Shown here: in pieces, positions 1 through 8,675 of the stretch
Numbering within the stretch: position 1 is the stretch's first letter
How the letters are laid out: each line of letters starts with the position of its first letter
From: S015-6 sp964384945
GTDB taxonomy: Bacteria > Desulfobacterota > DSWW01
Assembly: GCA_964384945.1 (NCBI GenBank)
Contig: CAYLMK010000004.1
Span: 331,111 to 395,110 of the forward strand
DNA: 64,000 bases
Direction: 5' to 3'
Position numbers and translations under genes: made by a program
The notes under the pieces: model-generated
Database searches by the model: none
What the model was told of the DNA's origin: nothing
Seen by the model: the letters and a program-made list of their open reading frames with translations, nothing else

Positions 1-475
1 TGTCCAGGAAGGGAACTACAAGAAGATCGGCGCGGCGGCGATCGCGTACAAGCACACCGTCATCGCCAACACGCCCATCGATATCAACCTTGCCAAGCAG
101 CTCAATATCCTGCTCGGCAATCTCGGCGTGCCCGACCAGCAGATCCTGATCGATCCCACGACCGGCGCCCTCGGCTACGGCATCGAATACACCTATTCGG
201 TCATGGAACGGATCCGCATGGCGGCCATGACACAGCAGGACGAGAAGCTCCAGCTCCCGATGATCTGCAATGTGGGCAAGGAGGTCTGGAAGACCAAGGA
301 GGCCAAGCAGAGCCTCGAAGAGGCTCCCGAGCTGGGCGACCCGGTTCAGAGGGGCGTTCTCATGGAGGCGATCACGGCGCAGGACCTGCTGCTGGCGGGA
401 GCCAACATCGTGATTCTCCGGCATCCGGAGAGCGTGAAGCTGGTCCGCAGCATGATTCAGGAGCTGATGGCCTGA
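1..475 (+). CDS. acsD: CODH/ACS corrinoid iron-sulfur protein small (delta) subunit, C-terminal part
   Basis: The gene is cut by the left edge; the frame is open from base 2 and ends at TGA 473-475, leaving about 157 residues. The segment matches the end of the TIM-barrel small subunit of the corrinoid iron-sulfur protein (CoFeSP), including PTTGALGYGIEYTYSVMERI. With AcsC this subunit holds the cobamide that carries the methyl group from methyl-tetrahydrofolate to acetyl-CoA synthase in the cytoplasm. It is first in the visible run acsD-acsB-acsC-acsE, 83 bases ahead of acsB, which supports the identification. The N-terminal part and true start lie outside the window. Confidence 0.9.
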   Translation, partial: VQEGNYKKIGAAAIAYKHTVIANTPIDINLAKQLNILLGNLGVPDQQILIDPTTGALGYGIEYTYSVMERIRMAAMTQQDEKLQLPMICNVGKEVWKTKEAKQSLEEAPELGDPVQRGVLMEAITAQDLLLAGANIVILRHPESVKLVRSMIQELMA

Positions 476-558
476 CCCCTGGCTCGTGCGCGATCGTTTG
501 GGTTGGTTTTCGGAAGAACAAACGGGATTATTCAGCTCATAGGTAAGGAGACAAAGAC

Positions 559-2763
559 ATGTCGAAGATCATCATCAGCGCAGCGATTCGAGGCGCCCAC
601 GCCATCGTCGACCGCGTGGAGAAGAAGTGGACCCAGGCCATGGACAAGTTCGGCGGGAGCCAGGAAGTGGCATTCCCGAACACCGGGTATTACCTTCCGA
701 TCATTTACGGCATCACCGGTTTCCCGGTCAAGAAGCTCGAGGACATGAGGGTCGTTCTCGACAAGTGCCGGGAACTGCTCCCTCCGGTGCCTCAGGAGAA
801 GGTCCATCTGCCCTATCTGGGGCCGGGCCTGGACGCGGGCATGGCCACCTTCTTCGCCGAGGAGTGCGAAGAGGCCATCCGCTACATCGAGCACCCGGAC
901 TTCTACCTGCCGACGGAAGAGCCGGACGAGAAACATCCCTGGCTCGGCGCGGCGGACGACATCATCATGCGGAAGAGGGGCGTGGAGTTCGTCGACGGGA
1001 CCGCGCCGGGTTTCGCCGCCATCCTGGGCGCAGCCCCGACCAAGGAGATCGCATCCGACATCGCCCTGGAGCTCCAGCAGAAGAACCTTTACGTATTCAT
1101 GGCCTCCGGGCACAACGGAACCTGCTTTGCGGATCAGCTCAAGGAAGCGGGCGTCCAGATCGGCTGGAACACCCGGCTCGTTCCGTTCGGCCCGGACACG
1201 AGCGCCACGGTCTTTGCCATCGGATTCGCCACCCGCGCCGCCATGAGCTTCGGCGGCGTGCAGCCGGGCGATTTCCGAAAGATCCTCCTGTACAACAAGG
1301 ACCGCGTCTTCGCCTTCGCCATGACCTTGGGCACCGTAACCGACGAATGGTACGCCAACGGCGCCGGGGCCATCAATTACGGGTTCCCGGTCATCGCCGA
1401 CACGGACATCCCGCAGATCCTGCCCACCGGCATCTGCACGTACGAGCACGTGGTTTCCAACATCCCGCACGACCAGATCGTGAGCAAAGCGATCGAGGTC
1501 CGGGGCCTGAAGGTAACCGTGACCGAGGTGCCCGTGCCGGTGGCTTACGGCCCGGCCTTCGAGGGGGAGCGCGTCCGCGGGGAGGACATCTACGCGGAGA
1601 TGGGCGGCGGCCGGACGCAGGCCGTCGAGCTCGTCCAGATGAAGGATATGAACGCGATCGAGGACGGAAAGATCACGGTCGTGGGCCCCGACCTGAAGGA
1701 CGTGAAGCCGCCCGCCAAGCTGCCCCTTGCCATCTATGTGGAGGTGGCCGGCAGGAAGATGCAGGAGGACTTCGAGCCGATCTTGGAGAGGCAGATCCAC
1801 CACCTGATCAACTACGCCCAGGGAACGATGCACATCGGGCAGCGGGATATCGCCTGGGTCCGGGTCGCCAAGCAGGCCGTGGAGAAGGGATTCAGCCTGA
1901 GCCACATCGGCTCCATCCTGCATGCCAAGTTCCACCAGGACTTCGGAAACATCCTCGACAAGGTGCAGGTGACCATCTACACGGAGCAGGCCAAGGTGGA
2001 AGAGATGACGGCCAAGGCCCGTGCGATGTACAAGGTACGCGATGAACGCGTCGAGGGCATGACCGACGAAGGGACCGAAACCTACTATTCCTGCACGCTC
2101 TGCCAGTCGTTCGCCCCCACCCATGTATGCATGATCAGCCCGGAGCGCACCGGCCTCTGCGGCGCCTATAACTGGCTCGACTGCAAGGCCTCGTTCGAGA
2201 TCAATCCCACCGGCCCGAACCAGCCGGTCGAAAAGGGCGCCTGCATCGACGAGCGCCTCGGACGATTCGAGGGAATCGACAAGTTCGTCCAGACCGCCTC
2301 CCGTCAGAAGGTCCAGGGGTACAACCTGTACAGCATCATGGAAGAGCCCATGACCACCTGCGGGTGCTGCGAGTGCATCGCCGCCGTGCTCCCGATGTGC
2401 AACGGGATCATGACCGTGGATCGCGACTACAAGGGCGAGACCCCCTGCGGCATGAAGTTCACCACATTGGCCGGAACGATCGGAGGGGGCGTCAGCTCCC
2501 CCGGATTCGTGGGACACAGCAAGTACTACATCACCCAGCGGAAATTCATCAAGGGAGACGGCGGGCTGCTCCGGATGGTCTGGATGCCCAAGCGGCTGAA
2601 AGAAGAGATCATGGACCGGTTGCGGAAGGCCGCCGAGGAGCTCGGCGTCCCTGACTTCCCCGACAAGATTGCGGACGAGACCGTGGGCATCACGGAAGAG
2701 GAAATCCTTCCGTGGCTCGAGGAAAAGGGGCACCCGGCGCTGACATTGCCTCCTCTCATGTAA
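559..2763 (+). CDS. acsB: Acetyl-CoA synthase (CODH/ACS beta subunit)
   Basis: This 734-residue protein condenses CO, a methyl group from CoFeSP and CoA into acetyl-CoA. Its length is that of the bacterial enzyme with the N-terminal CODH-contacting domain; archaeal CdhC lacks that domain. Cys512, Cys515, Cys524, Cys534, Cys601 and Cys603 have exactly the spacing of the A-cluster ligands of the Moorella enzyme (506, 509, 518, 528, 595, 597), shifted by six. The Cys-Gly-Cys at 601-603 supplies the bridging thiolates for the proximal and distal nickel sites. An AAGGAG site lies about 9 bases before the ATG. All ligands are present, so the protein should be active. The CODH subunit gene (acsA) is not in the window and may lie upstream. 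Confidence 0.97.
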   Translation: MSKIIISAAIRGAHAIVDRVEKKWTQAMDKFGGSQEVAFPNTGYYLPIIYGITGFPVKKLEDMRVVLDKCRELLPPVPQEKVHLPYLGPGLDAGMATFFAEECEEAIRYIEHPDFYLPTEEPDEKHPWLGAADDIIMRKRGVEFVDGTAPGFAAILGAAPTKEIASDIALELQQKNLYVFMASGHNGTCFADQLKEAGVQIGWNTRLVPFGPDTSATVFAIGFATRAAMSFGGVQPGDFRKILLYNKDRVFAFAMTLGTVTDEWYANGAGAINYGFPVIADTDIPQILPTGICTYEHVVSNIPHDQIVSKAIEVRGLKVTVTEVPVPVAYGPAFEGERVRGEDIYAEMGGGRTQAVELVQMKDMNAIEDGKITVVGPDLKDVKPPAKLPLAIYVEVAGRKMQEDFEPILERQIHHLINYAQGTMHIGQRDIAWVRVAKQAVEKGFSLSHIGSILHAKFHQDFGNILDKVQVTIYTEQAKVEEMTAKARAMYKVRDERVEGMTDEGTETYYSCTLCQSFAPTHVCMISPERTGLCGAYNWLDCKASFEINPTGPNQPVEKGACIDERLGRFEGIDKFVQTASRQKVQGYNLYSIMEEPMTTCGCCECIAAVLPMCNGIMTVDRDYKGETPCGMKFTTLAGTIGGGVSSPGFVGHSKYYITQRKFIKGDGGLLRMVWMPKRLKEEIMDRLRKAAEELGVPDFPDKIADETVGITEEEILPWLEEKGHPALTLPPLM

Positions 2764-2839
2764 GGAAGCGCCGGCAGGAGGCAGGACGTCCCGCGCAAGA
2801 GACGGAACGAGTTCTATCGGTCGCAAAGGAGATGAAATC

Positions 2840-4180
2840 ATGGCGATGACAGGGATCCAAATTTTCAAACTCCTGCCCAAGACCAACTGCAAGGACTGCG
2901 GTTTTCCCACGTGCCTTGCCTTTGCCATGGCCCTGGCGTCAGGAAAAGCGGAGCTGGAGAAGTGCCCTCACGTCTCCGAGGAGGCCAAGGCGCAGCTCGC
3001 GGAATCATCGGCCCCACCCATCCGGACCGTCACGATCGGCACCGGCGACAGGGCCCTGAAGGTGGGCGGAGAACTGGTTCTGTACCGTCACGAAAAGACC
3101 TTTTACAACCCGACCGGACTCGGCGTTCTCGTTTCGGACACCATGGGCGACGACGAGGTCAAAGGGAAGGTGGAACGTGCAGAAAAGGCGGAGTATGAGC
3201 GGGTCGGGCTGATGCTCCGGCCCAACCTGGTCGCCTGCAAGTGCGCCTCGGGCGATGCCGCGAAGTTCGAGTCCTTCGTCAAGAAGGTCATGGGGATGAC
3301 CTCGCAGAATCTGATGCTCATGTCAGACAACCTGGACGCGCTCAAGGCGGGCGCGACGGTGGCCAAGGACCGCAAGCCCCTGCTTTACGCCGCAACCAAG
3401 GACAATGCGGACGCAGCCGGCGCGCTGGCCAAGGAGACCGGATGTCCCCTGGCCGTCAAGGGCGCCAGCCTGGACGAGGTGGCCGAGCTGACGGAGAAGC
3501 TCGCCAAGGCAGGCCTGAAGGACCTGGTCATCGACTCCGGCGCAAGGGACTCGAAGACCCTGCTCAAGGATCAGGTGGCCGTCCGCCGGCTTGCCCTGGA
3601 GAAGAAATTCGCAGCGCTCGGGTTCCCGACCATCACGTTCCCTTGCGAGATGACGGACGACCCCTTGAAGGAGGCCCTGTACGCCGCCCTGATGATCAAC
3701 AAGTACGGCGCGATCGCCATCCTGAGCGATCTCAAGGGACAGACGCTCTTTCCCTTGCTTGTCAACCGGCTCAATATCTACACCGATCCGCAGCGCCCCA
3801 TGGCGACCAAGGAAGGCATCTACGAGATCGGAAGCCCGAACGAAAACTCTCCGGTTTTGATTACCACCAACTTCTCTCTCACCTACTTCATCGTCATGGG
3901 AGAGATCGAATCGAGCCGGGTTCCCTCCTATCTGCTGATCGTCGACACCGAGGGGCTGTCCGTCATGACGGCCTGGGCCGCGGGGAAATTTGCTGCCGAT
4001 GGCATCGGAATCTTCGTCAAGAAGTGCGGAATCGGGGACAAGGTCAAGGAACGCAAGCTCATCATCCCGGGGCTGGCCGCCGGTATGAGCGGGGAACTGG
4101 AGGAGGAGCTGCCCGGATGGAACATCGTCATCGGGCCGCGCGAGGCCGCTCACATTCCCGCCTTCCTGAAGGGCCAGTAG
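2840..4180 (+). CDS. acsC: CODH/ACS corrinoid iron-sulfur protein large (gamma) subunit
   Basis: The protein has 446 residues. The N-terminal iron-sulfur domain has Cys17, Cys20, Cys25 and Cys42 (CKDCGFPTC then EKC), the ligands of the low-potential 4Fe-4S cluster that reductively reactivates Co(II). A TIM-barrel and a C-terminal cobamide-binding region follow. It pairs with AcsD to shuttle methyl groups from AcsE to AcsB. The start is set by AAAGGAGATG just before the ATG. It is 76 bases after acsB in the same orientation. Its length and motifs are ordinary for the family. Confidence 0.96.
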   Translation: MAMTGIQIFKLLPKTNCKDCGFPTCLAFAMALASGKAELEKCPHVSEEAKAQLAESSAPPIRTVTIGTGDRALKVGGELVLYRHEKTFYNPTGLGVLVSDTMGDDEVKGKVERAEKAEYERVGLMLRPNLVACKCASGDAAKFESFVKKVMGMTSQNLMLMSDNLDALKAGATVAKDRKPLLYAATKDNADAAGALAKETGCPLAVKGASLDEVAELTEKLAKAGLKDLVIDSGARDSKTLLKDQVAVRRLALEKKFAALGFPTITFPCEMTDDPLKEALYAALMINKYGAIAILSDLKGQTLFPLLVNRLNIYTDPQRPMATKEGIYEIGSPNENSPVLITTNFSLTYFIVMGEIESSRVPSYLLIVDTEGLSVMTAWAAGKFAADGIGIFVKKCGIGDKVKERKLIIPGLAAGMSGELEEELPGWNIVIGPREAAHIPAFLKGQ

Positions 4181-4276
4181 TCCGTTCCTGCTGCGAGACC
4201 GCCGGCGGCAAGGCCGACGGAGGAACCGACAGAGGACATATTCTTCGCTCTTAACGAGATATCGGGGGAACATGAA

Positions 4277-5176
4277 ATGGCGCAGTACATCTACCTGACC
4301 GGCGAGAACCTGAACGTGATTTCCAAGACGCTCGGGCCTGCCATGAAGAGCCGCGACCCGGGGCCGATCCGCGAAATGGCGGAGCGGCAGACCGCCGCCG
4401 GCGTGGATTTCATCGACCTGAACATCGGACCGGCCCGCAAGGGCGGGGCCGAGCTCATGGAATGGATCGTCAAGACCGTCCAGGAGGTCACCGACCTGCC
4501 CCTTTTTCTCGACACCAGCAACGTGGAAGCGATCGAGGCCGGCCTGAAGGTCTACAAGCCCAAGAAGGGGAAGGCCATCATCAACTCGATCATGGCCCGG
4601 CCGGAGCGCATGGCGGCCCTGATACCGCTGGCAGCCAAGTACGGCGCGGGGATGGTGGCCTTGCTCTGGGGCCCCGAGGGCATGCCGAGGGACACGGACG
4701 AGCGGGCCATGTTCCTTTCGGAACTGTTCATGGCGGCTACCGAGGCGGGTGTCGCTCCCGAGGACATCTTTGTGGACCCGATCATCACGCCGGTCAACGT
4801 TCAGCAGGACCAGCTGAAACACTGCATGGGTCTCTACCAGGCCCAAGAGGATCTCGCCCCCGGATGCCGTTCCACGAACGGTCTGTCGAATGTCTCCAAC
4901 GGGGCGCCGGAGCATCTCCGGCCGATCCTGAATCAGACCTTCCTGATGATGCTCATCCATTGCGGCGTCCAGGGCGCGATCGTCGATGCCTTCGACAAGC
5001 CCCTGCAGGACATCGCCAGAGGGAAGATGCCGGGGCTCGTGGATCTGGTGGGAAAGGTCATGAAGGGGGAGCCGGTCGACCTGTCCAGGCTCTCGAAAGA
5101 GGAGACGGACTACGTCAAGACGGCCAAGGTCCTGTTGGGACAAAGCCTGTATTCGGACTCCTGGCTGGAGATCTAG
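4277..5176 (+). CDS. acsE: Methyltetrahydrofolate:corrinoid/iron-sulfur protein methyltransferase
   Basis: This 299-residue pterin-binding TIM-barrel protein moves the methyl group of 5-methyl-tetrahydrofolate onto the cobalt of CoFeSP, joining the methyl branch of the Wood-Ljungdahl pathway to acetyl-CoA synthase. Typical features are GENLNVISKTLG near the N-terminus (where the MeTr/DHPS fold begins), DFIDLNIGPARK, LFLDTSNVEAIEAG and the NGLSNVSNGAPE segment near residue 215. It is somewhat longer than acetogen AcsE (about 262 residues), mainly through a C-terminal extension ending DSWLEI. It follows acsC by 96 bases. That gap contains an imperfect stem (GTTCCT near 4185 against AGGAAC near 4221) that could affect mRNA processing. 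Confidence 0.94.
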   Translation: MAQYIYLTGENLNVISKTLGPAMKSRDPGPIREMAERQTAAGVDFIDLNIGPARKGGAELMEWIVKTVQEVTDLPLFLDTSNVEAIEAGLKVYKPKKGKAIINSIMARPERMAALIPLAAKYGAGMVALLWGPEGMPRDTDERAMFLSELFMAATEAGVAPEDIFVDPIITPVNVQQDQLKHCMGLYQAQEDLAPGCRSTNGLSNVSNGAPEHLRPILNQTFLMMLIHCGVQGAIVDAFDKPLQDIARGKMPGLVDLVGKVMKGEPVDLSRLSKEETDYVKTAKVLLGQSLYSDSWLEI

Positions 5177-5215
5177 CGGCAGCCTTTTCGGGTTCCGCCC
5201 GCAAGATGTGAATCA

Positions 5216-5249
5216 GGGGGGCAGGGTTGTTCCGGCCCCCCTTCTGTTT
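5216..5249 (+). terminator. Hairpin between acsE and the DUF3786 gene
   Basis: A GGGGGGC run at 5216-5222 can pair with GGCCCCCC at 5234-5241 and is followed by TTCTGTTT. This resembles an intrinsic terminator or attenuator just after acsE. It lies upstream of the probable start of the next gene at 5265, which argues against the earlier in-frame ATG at 5208. It could let transcription of the last gene be reduced relative to the core operon. Confidence 0.45.
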
Positions 5250-5264
5250 GAAAGGCCCGGCTCC

Positions 5265-5891
5265 ATGCCCACACGAGAAGACTTCGAGATCGCCCTGGCC
5301 CTTGCCTGCAAGGAGTTCGGCCGACAGGACCCGATCCGTCAGGCCGAGAGGGCAGGGGCCGCCTGGAACACGGATCCAGGGGGAGAGGGGGGCCACGCGG
5401 AGATTCCCTTTTTGGGAACCCCCTATCGGATCCGCGGGCCGGCCGGCGATGTCTCTTACAAAGACGAGCAGGCCAAAGAGCCTGCCCTGTGGGAGAAGAT
5501 CCTGGTTCTGCACTACTTCAATACCGCGGACGGCACCCCTCTGGCAGGGGATCCGATCAGCTTCAAGGAAGTCCGGGAAGCCATGCTCTATCTGCCGAAC
5601 TTCGAGAAGCGCGCGGTCGCACCGCTGCTGGGCCGGTTCGGGGGCATGCCGGAGCAGATTCTGGAGCCGGCCCGAAGACTGGGAGGAAAGAGGGAAGAGA
5701 TGGGGGATCTGTCCGTGACGATTCCCGTCTTCCCCCGCGTTCCGATCACCCTGGTTTTCTGGAGGGGCGACGAGGAGTTCGAGGCGCGGCTGACGATTCT
5801 TTTCGACCGGACCGTTGTCCGCTACCTGCCCACCGAGGACATCGTGCTGGCGGCCCAGATGACGGCCTATCGGCTGATCGGAATGGCCTGA
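5265..5891 (+). CDS. DUF3786 domain protein of the CODH/ACS operon
   Basis: This 208-residue soluble protein of unknown function has the DUF3786 pattern: an early FEIALALACKEF helix, a core with EIPFLGTPYRI and ILVLHYFNTADGTP, and a C-terminal PVTLVFWRGDEEF-like strand (here VPITLVFWRGDEEFEA). DUF3786 genes are known to sit beside corrinoid and CODH/ACS genes in anaerobes, so a role in maintaining or reactivating the complex is a reasonable inference, but no activity is shown. ATG 5265 is preferred because GAAAGG lies just before it and the upstream ATG at 5208 precedes a terminator-like hairpin. Confidence 0.75.
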   Translation: MPTREDFEIALALACKEFGRQDPIRQAERAGAAWNTDPGGEGGHAEIPFLGTPYRIRGPAGDVSYKDEQAKEPALWEKILVLHYFNTADGTPLAGDPISFKEVREAMLYLPNFEKRAVAPLLGRFGGMPEQILEPARRLGGKREEMGDLSVTIPVFPRVPITLVFWRGDEEFEARLTILFDRTVVRYLPTEDIVLAAQMTAYRLIGMA

Positions 5892-5961
5892 CACCCTTTG
5901 GAAACGATGCCGGGGCTTCCGGCTCCGGGCACCCGGCCATTGCGCGGCCTGCCGGACGAAT

Positions 5962-6309
5962 TCAGCCTCTGGCACCGGAGAACAGTCTGAAGCTCACGAG
6001 AATCCAGCACGCGACCGGCACGACTCCCAGCAGCAGAAGCGGCCGGTTGCGTGTCACGACTTCCTCCGTTCGACCGCTTGCGTTGTCCGGAGCGCGGGCG
6101 AGAGTCTCCGAGACCTCCGGGGGGGAACCCACCGATGCCGGGTCCTCCCCTTGCGCAGGCTGACTCCGTCCCGTGGGATAGGTCACGGCATGGGAGGAGG
6201 GAATGCCTTCGCAATGGTTTTCCGGAAAATCCGTCGTTCCACTGAGGGCCAGCAGCATGCAGAAGACCAGCATGCACACGGCGGATAATGTGAAGTATCT
6301 CATCGACAT
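5962..6309 (-). CDS. Small membrane-anchored hypothetical protein
   Basis: This 115-residue protein has a hydrophobic N-terminal segment (residues 5-23, signal peptide or anchor), a polar middle of about 65 residues, and a second hydrophobic segment near the C-terminus (LLLLGVVPVACWILVSFRLF). A GAGG site is 8 bases before the ATG at 6309. It is divergent from cooC and lies downstream of the DUF3786 gene in the opposite direction. I do not recognise a family. It could be a bitopic membrane protein or, less likely, a chance frame in GC-rich DNA. Confidence 0.45.
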   Translation of the reverse strand: MSMRYFTLSAVCMLVFCMLLALSGTTDFPENHCEGIPSSHAVTYPTGRSQPAQGEDPASVGSPPEVSETLARAPDNASGRTEEVVTRNRPLLLLGVVPVACWILVSFRLFSGARG

Positions 6310-6598
6310 TTGACGAGCCTCTCGAGATGCGGATCAACGGCGTTTGTTCCGGAAAGACCCGTGGCGCACGCCGCCTGTTCAGGAAGTGCGTCGCCGCGGC
6401 ACAGAAAAGCAAAGCCTATGCCAAGGAAAGACAGATGGCAGGGGCTCGACGAAGGGGACCACAACGATCTGAAATCATTACAAAGTCTCCTTCGGCGGTT
6501 GCATGGATCGCCGAAAGGGGGCAAACTGGAAATGACAATTTAGGGTGAGTGCAGGAAAAGGTTACAAGGAATTTCGAATCGAGCAGAAGGGAAGAGGG

Positions 6599-7372
6599 AT
6601 GAAACTTGCCATCAGTGGGAAAGGCGGAGTAGGAAAGACGACCTTGACTGCCTTGCTCGCGAAGGCCTTTTCAAACAGAGGCTACCGGGTCCTGGCCATT
6701 GATGCCGACCCGGACGCAAACCTCGCGGCGGCCCTCGGCTATCCGAACCCGGAAACGATACGCCCCATTGCGGAGATGGCCGAGCTCATCGAGGAAAGGA
6801 CCGGCGCAAAGCCGGGAGCCGTGGGCGCCGTGTTCCGCATGAACCCGAAGGTGGACGACCTCCCCGAAAAGCTGAGCGCCGAAGTGAACGGCATCCGGCT
6901 CATGCGCATGGGCACCGTCAAGAAGGGCGGCGGGGGTTGCGTTTGCCCGGAGAGCACCCTGCTCAGGGCGCTGGTGCAGCACTTGCTGATCGAAAGGACC
7001 GATGCGGTGCTCATGGACATGGAGGCAGGCATCGAGCACCTCGGACGGGGCACATCGGAGTTTGTGGACCGGCTGCTCGTGGTTGTTGAACCGGGAAAGC
7101 GCAGCATCGAGACGGCGGAGAAGATCCGCGAACTCGCCAAGGACATACGGCTCGTAAGGATTTGCGCCGTGGGCAACAAGATAAGGGGCGCCGAGGACCA
7201 GGCCTACCTCGAGAAGAACCTCAAGGGAATCCCGCTGCTCGGCTTCCTTCCTTACCGGGACTCGATCATCCGGGCTGACATGGAGGCCCGTCCGCCCTTC
7301 GAGGGAAGCGAAGATCTCATCGAGCTCGCCGACCGGATGATCGACAAGATGATCGAAATGAAGGGAGCGTGA
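6599..7372 (+). CDS. cooC: CooC/AcsF-type nickel-insertion ATPase for CODH/ACS
   Basis: This 257-residue P-loop protein of the MinD/ParA class starts MKLAISGKGGVGKTT, a deviant Walker A with the signature lysine. Cys114-Val-Cys116 in the segment GGGGCVCPESTLL matches the CxC motif of CooC, which binds metal at the dimer interface. CooC/AcsF proteins use ATP to help load nickel into carbon monoxide dehydrogenase or the A-cluster. Its position one gene after the acs operon fits this job. An in-frame GTG at 6545 would add 18 residues, but the conserved family N-terminus begins at ATG 6599. Confidence 0.92.
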   Translation: MKLAISGKGGVGKTTLTALLAKAFSNRGYRVLAIDADPDANLAAALGYPNPETIRPIAEMAELIEERTGAKPGAVGAVFRMNPKVDDLPEKLSAEVNGIRLMRMGTVKKGGGGCVCPESTLLRALVQHLLIERTDAVLMDMEAGIEHLGRGTSEFVDRLLVVVEPGKRSIETAEKIRELAKDIRLVRICAVGNKIRGAEDQAYLEKNLKGIPLLGFLPYRDSIIRADMEARPPFEGSEDLIELADRMIDKMIEMKGA

Positions 7373-7762
7373 GCGGACGGCCCTTTCCTCCTGCCGGTCC
7401 TCCTCCTCGTCGATTCGTTGGAGCCCGACCCTCGCATGTCCAGACTTGGGGGGGCGACTCTTGGGCTGATCGCTGAGAACTCGAGGGTTCCTCTTCCTGC
7501 GAGGGAACAGACACCCGGGTCAGGCGTCCCGGACCCCTGTCCTGTTCCGCCGCTCGTCCATCCGCAGGGCTAAACTTCTTCCCTTTCGCAACCGATGCGT
7601 ATTTTCGGGACGCGCACAAGGCGCCCCCGCGCGACAAGGCCCCTCGTGAAGAGGAGCGCAGGGGGAGGTCCCACCCCGAAAAGTTTGGATTCCTCTTCGC
7701 CTCGCTCGCAGCAAGCGGGCCGCGGCGAGCCCTCGGGCGAAAGCGCATCCAAGGGGGGGAGC
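7373..7762. other. Gap of about 390 bases with no recognised gene
   Basis: Open frames here on both strands look like codon-bias shadows. The only firm signal is a GGGGGGAGC ribosome-binding stretch just before the hydrolase start at 7763. I see no clear promoter, terminator or repeat. Confidence 0.4.
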
Positions 7763-8641
7763 ATGTTTGCCCATGTAAACGGAACCAGGCTGTATTACCG
7801 GATCCGAGGACAGGGAACTCCGATGCTGATCATGCACGGGGGGCCGGGTCTCGATCATACCTATTTCATCCCGTGGCTCGACCCGCTTTGTGAGCAGATG
7901 GCGGTCATCTGTTACGATCACAGGGGGAACGGCAGGTCCGAGAGGCCGGAGAGCCTGGCGGGCGTCACCCACGACACCTGGATCGAGGATGCGGACGCGC
8001 TCCGCCGGGAGTTGGGCTACGAACGAATCATCCTCTTCGGACATTCCTACGGCGGCGGCCTGGCCCTGGAGTACGCCTTGCGGTACGGCGAACATCTGGC
8101 AGGCCTCGTGCTGTGCAGCACCGCCCCCGCCTTCGATTACCTGGACATCATTCTGGAAAACGCCATGGCAAGGGGGACCCGGGAGCAGCTCGATGCATTC
8201 GAAACGGTCCTGAGCGGCACGCTGACCGATGACGCCCAGTGGCGGAGGCTGTGGATGAGCTACCTGCCTCTCTATTTCAAGAAGTTCGACCCTGCCGTCG
8301 CGGCTGCCATGGACAGGGCCATGATTTACAGTGCGGCAGCCCAGAGACACGCAAATCAACACTGCCTGGCCTCGTTCAACGTTCTGAGCCGGCTGCCCAA
8401 GATCTCCGCGCCCACCCTGATCCTTTCCGGAAGGGAGGACTGGATTACCCCGCCCGCTTGGGCCGGAGAGCGAATTCACGCCGGCATACCCCATTCGGAA
8501 TCGGTCATCTTCGAGCGGAGCGGTCATTTCCCGTTCATTGAGGAAACGGGCCCTTGTCTGCGGGTGATCGCAGACTGGGTCGCGCAGTTAGAAACGTCAG
8601 GGAAGCGGCGGCACGCCTCGGGTTCGATCCGTGCGGCGTAG
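7763..8641 (+). CDS. Alpha/beta hydrolase, prolyl aminopeptidase-like (S33 type)
   Basis: This 292-residue cytoplasmic hydrolase has HGGPG near residue 30 (oxyanion-hole motif of proline iminopeptidases), the nucleophile elbow GHSYGG with Ser95, Asp226 in SGREDW and His255 in RSGHFPF, so the catalytic triad is complete. The family includes prolyl aminopeptidases and other small esterases, and the substrate cannot be read from sequence. The start is set by AAGGGGGGAGC before ATG 7763; the frame stays open upstream to 7595 but that part is not protein-like. No operon partner is evident, and the next gene converges on it. Confidence 0.85.
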   Translation: MFAHVNGTRLYYRIRGQGTPMLIMHGGPGLDHTYFIPWLDPLCEQMAVICYDHRGNGRSERPESLAGVTHDTWIEDADALRRELGYERIILFGHSYGGGLALEYALRYGEHLAGLVLCSTAPAFDYLDIILENAMARGTREQLDAFETVLSGTLTDDAQWRRLWMSYLPLYFKKFDPAVAAAMDRAMIYSAAAQRHANQHCLASFNVLSRLPKISAPTLILSGREDWITPPAWAGERIHAGIPHSESVIFERSGHFPFIEETGPCLRVIADWVAQLETSGKRRHASGSIRAA

Positions 8642-8675
8642 CGGGTCGGGTGATCGAGAGGCGTCCCGGTCGGGA

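Noticed and set aside
532..2928. Long open frame on the minus strand over acsB
   Set aside because: Antisense to a gene with intact catalytic motifs and without a recognisable protein family; a codon-bias shadow in GC-rich DNA.
5208..5264. Earlier ATG for the DUF3786 gene
   Set aside because: It precedes the terminator-like hairpin and has no good ribosome-binding site; ATG 5265 is preferred.
6310..6548. Short open frames on both strands before cooC
   Set aside because: No ribosome-binding site, no family resemblance and overlapping frames; treated as non-coding.
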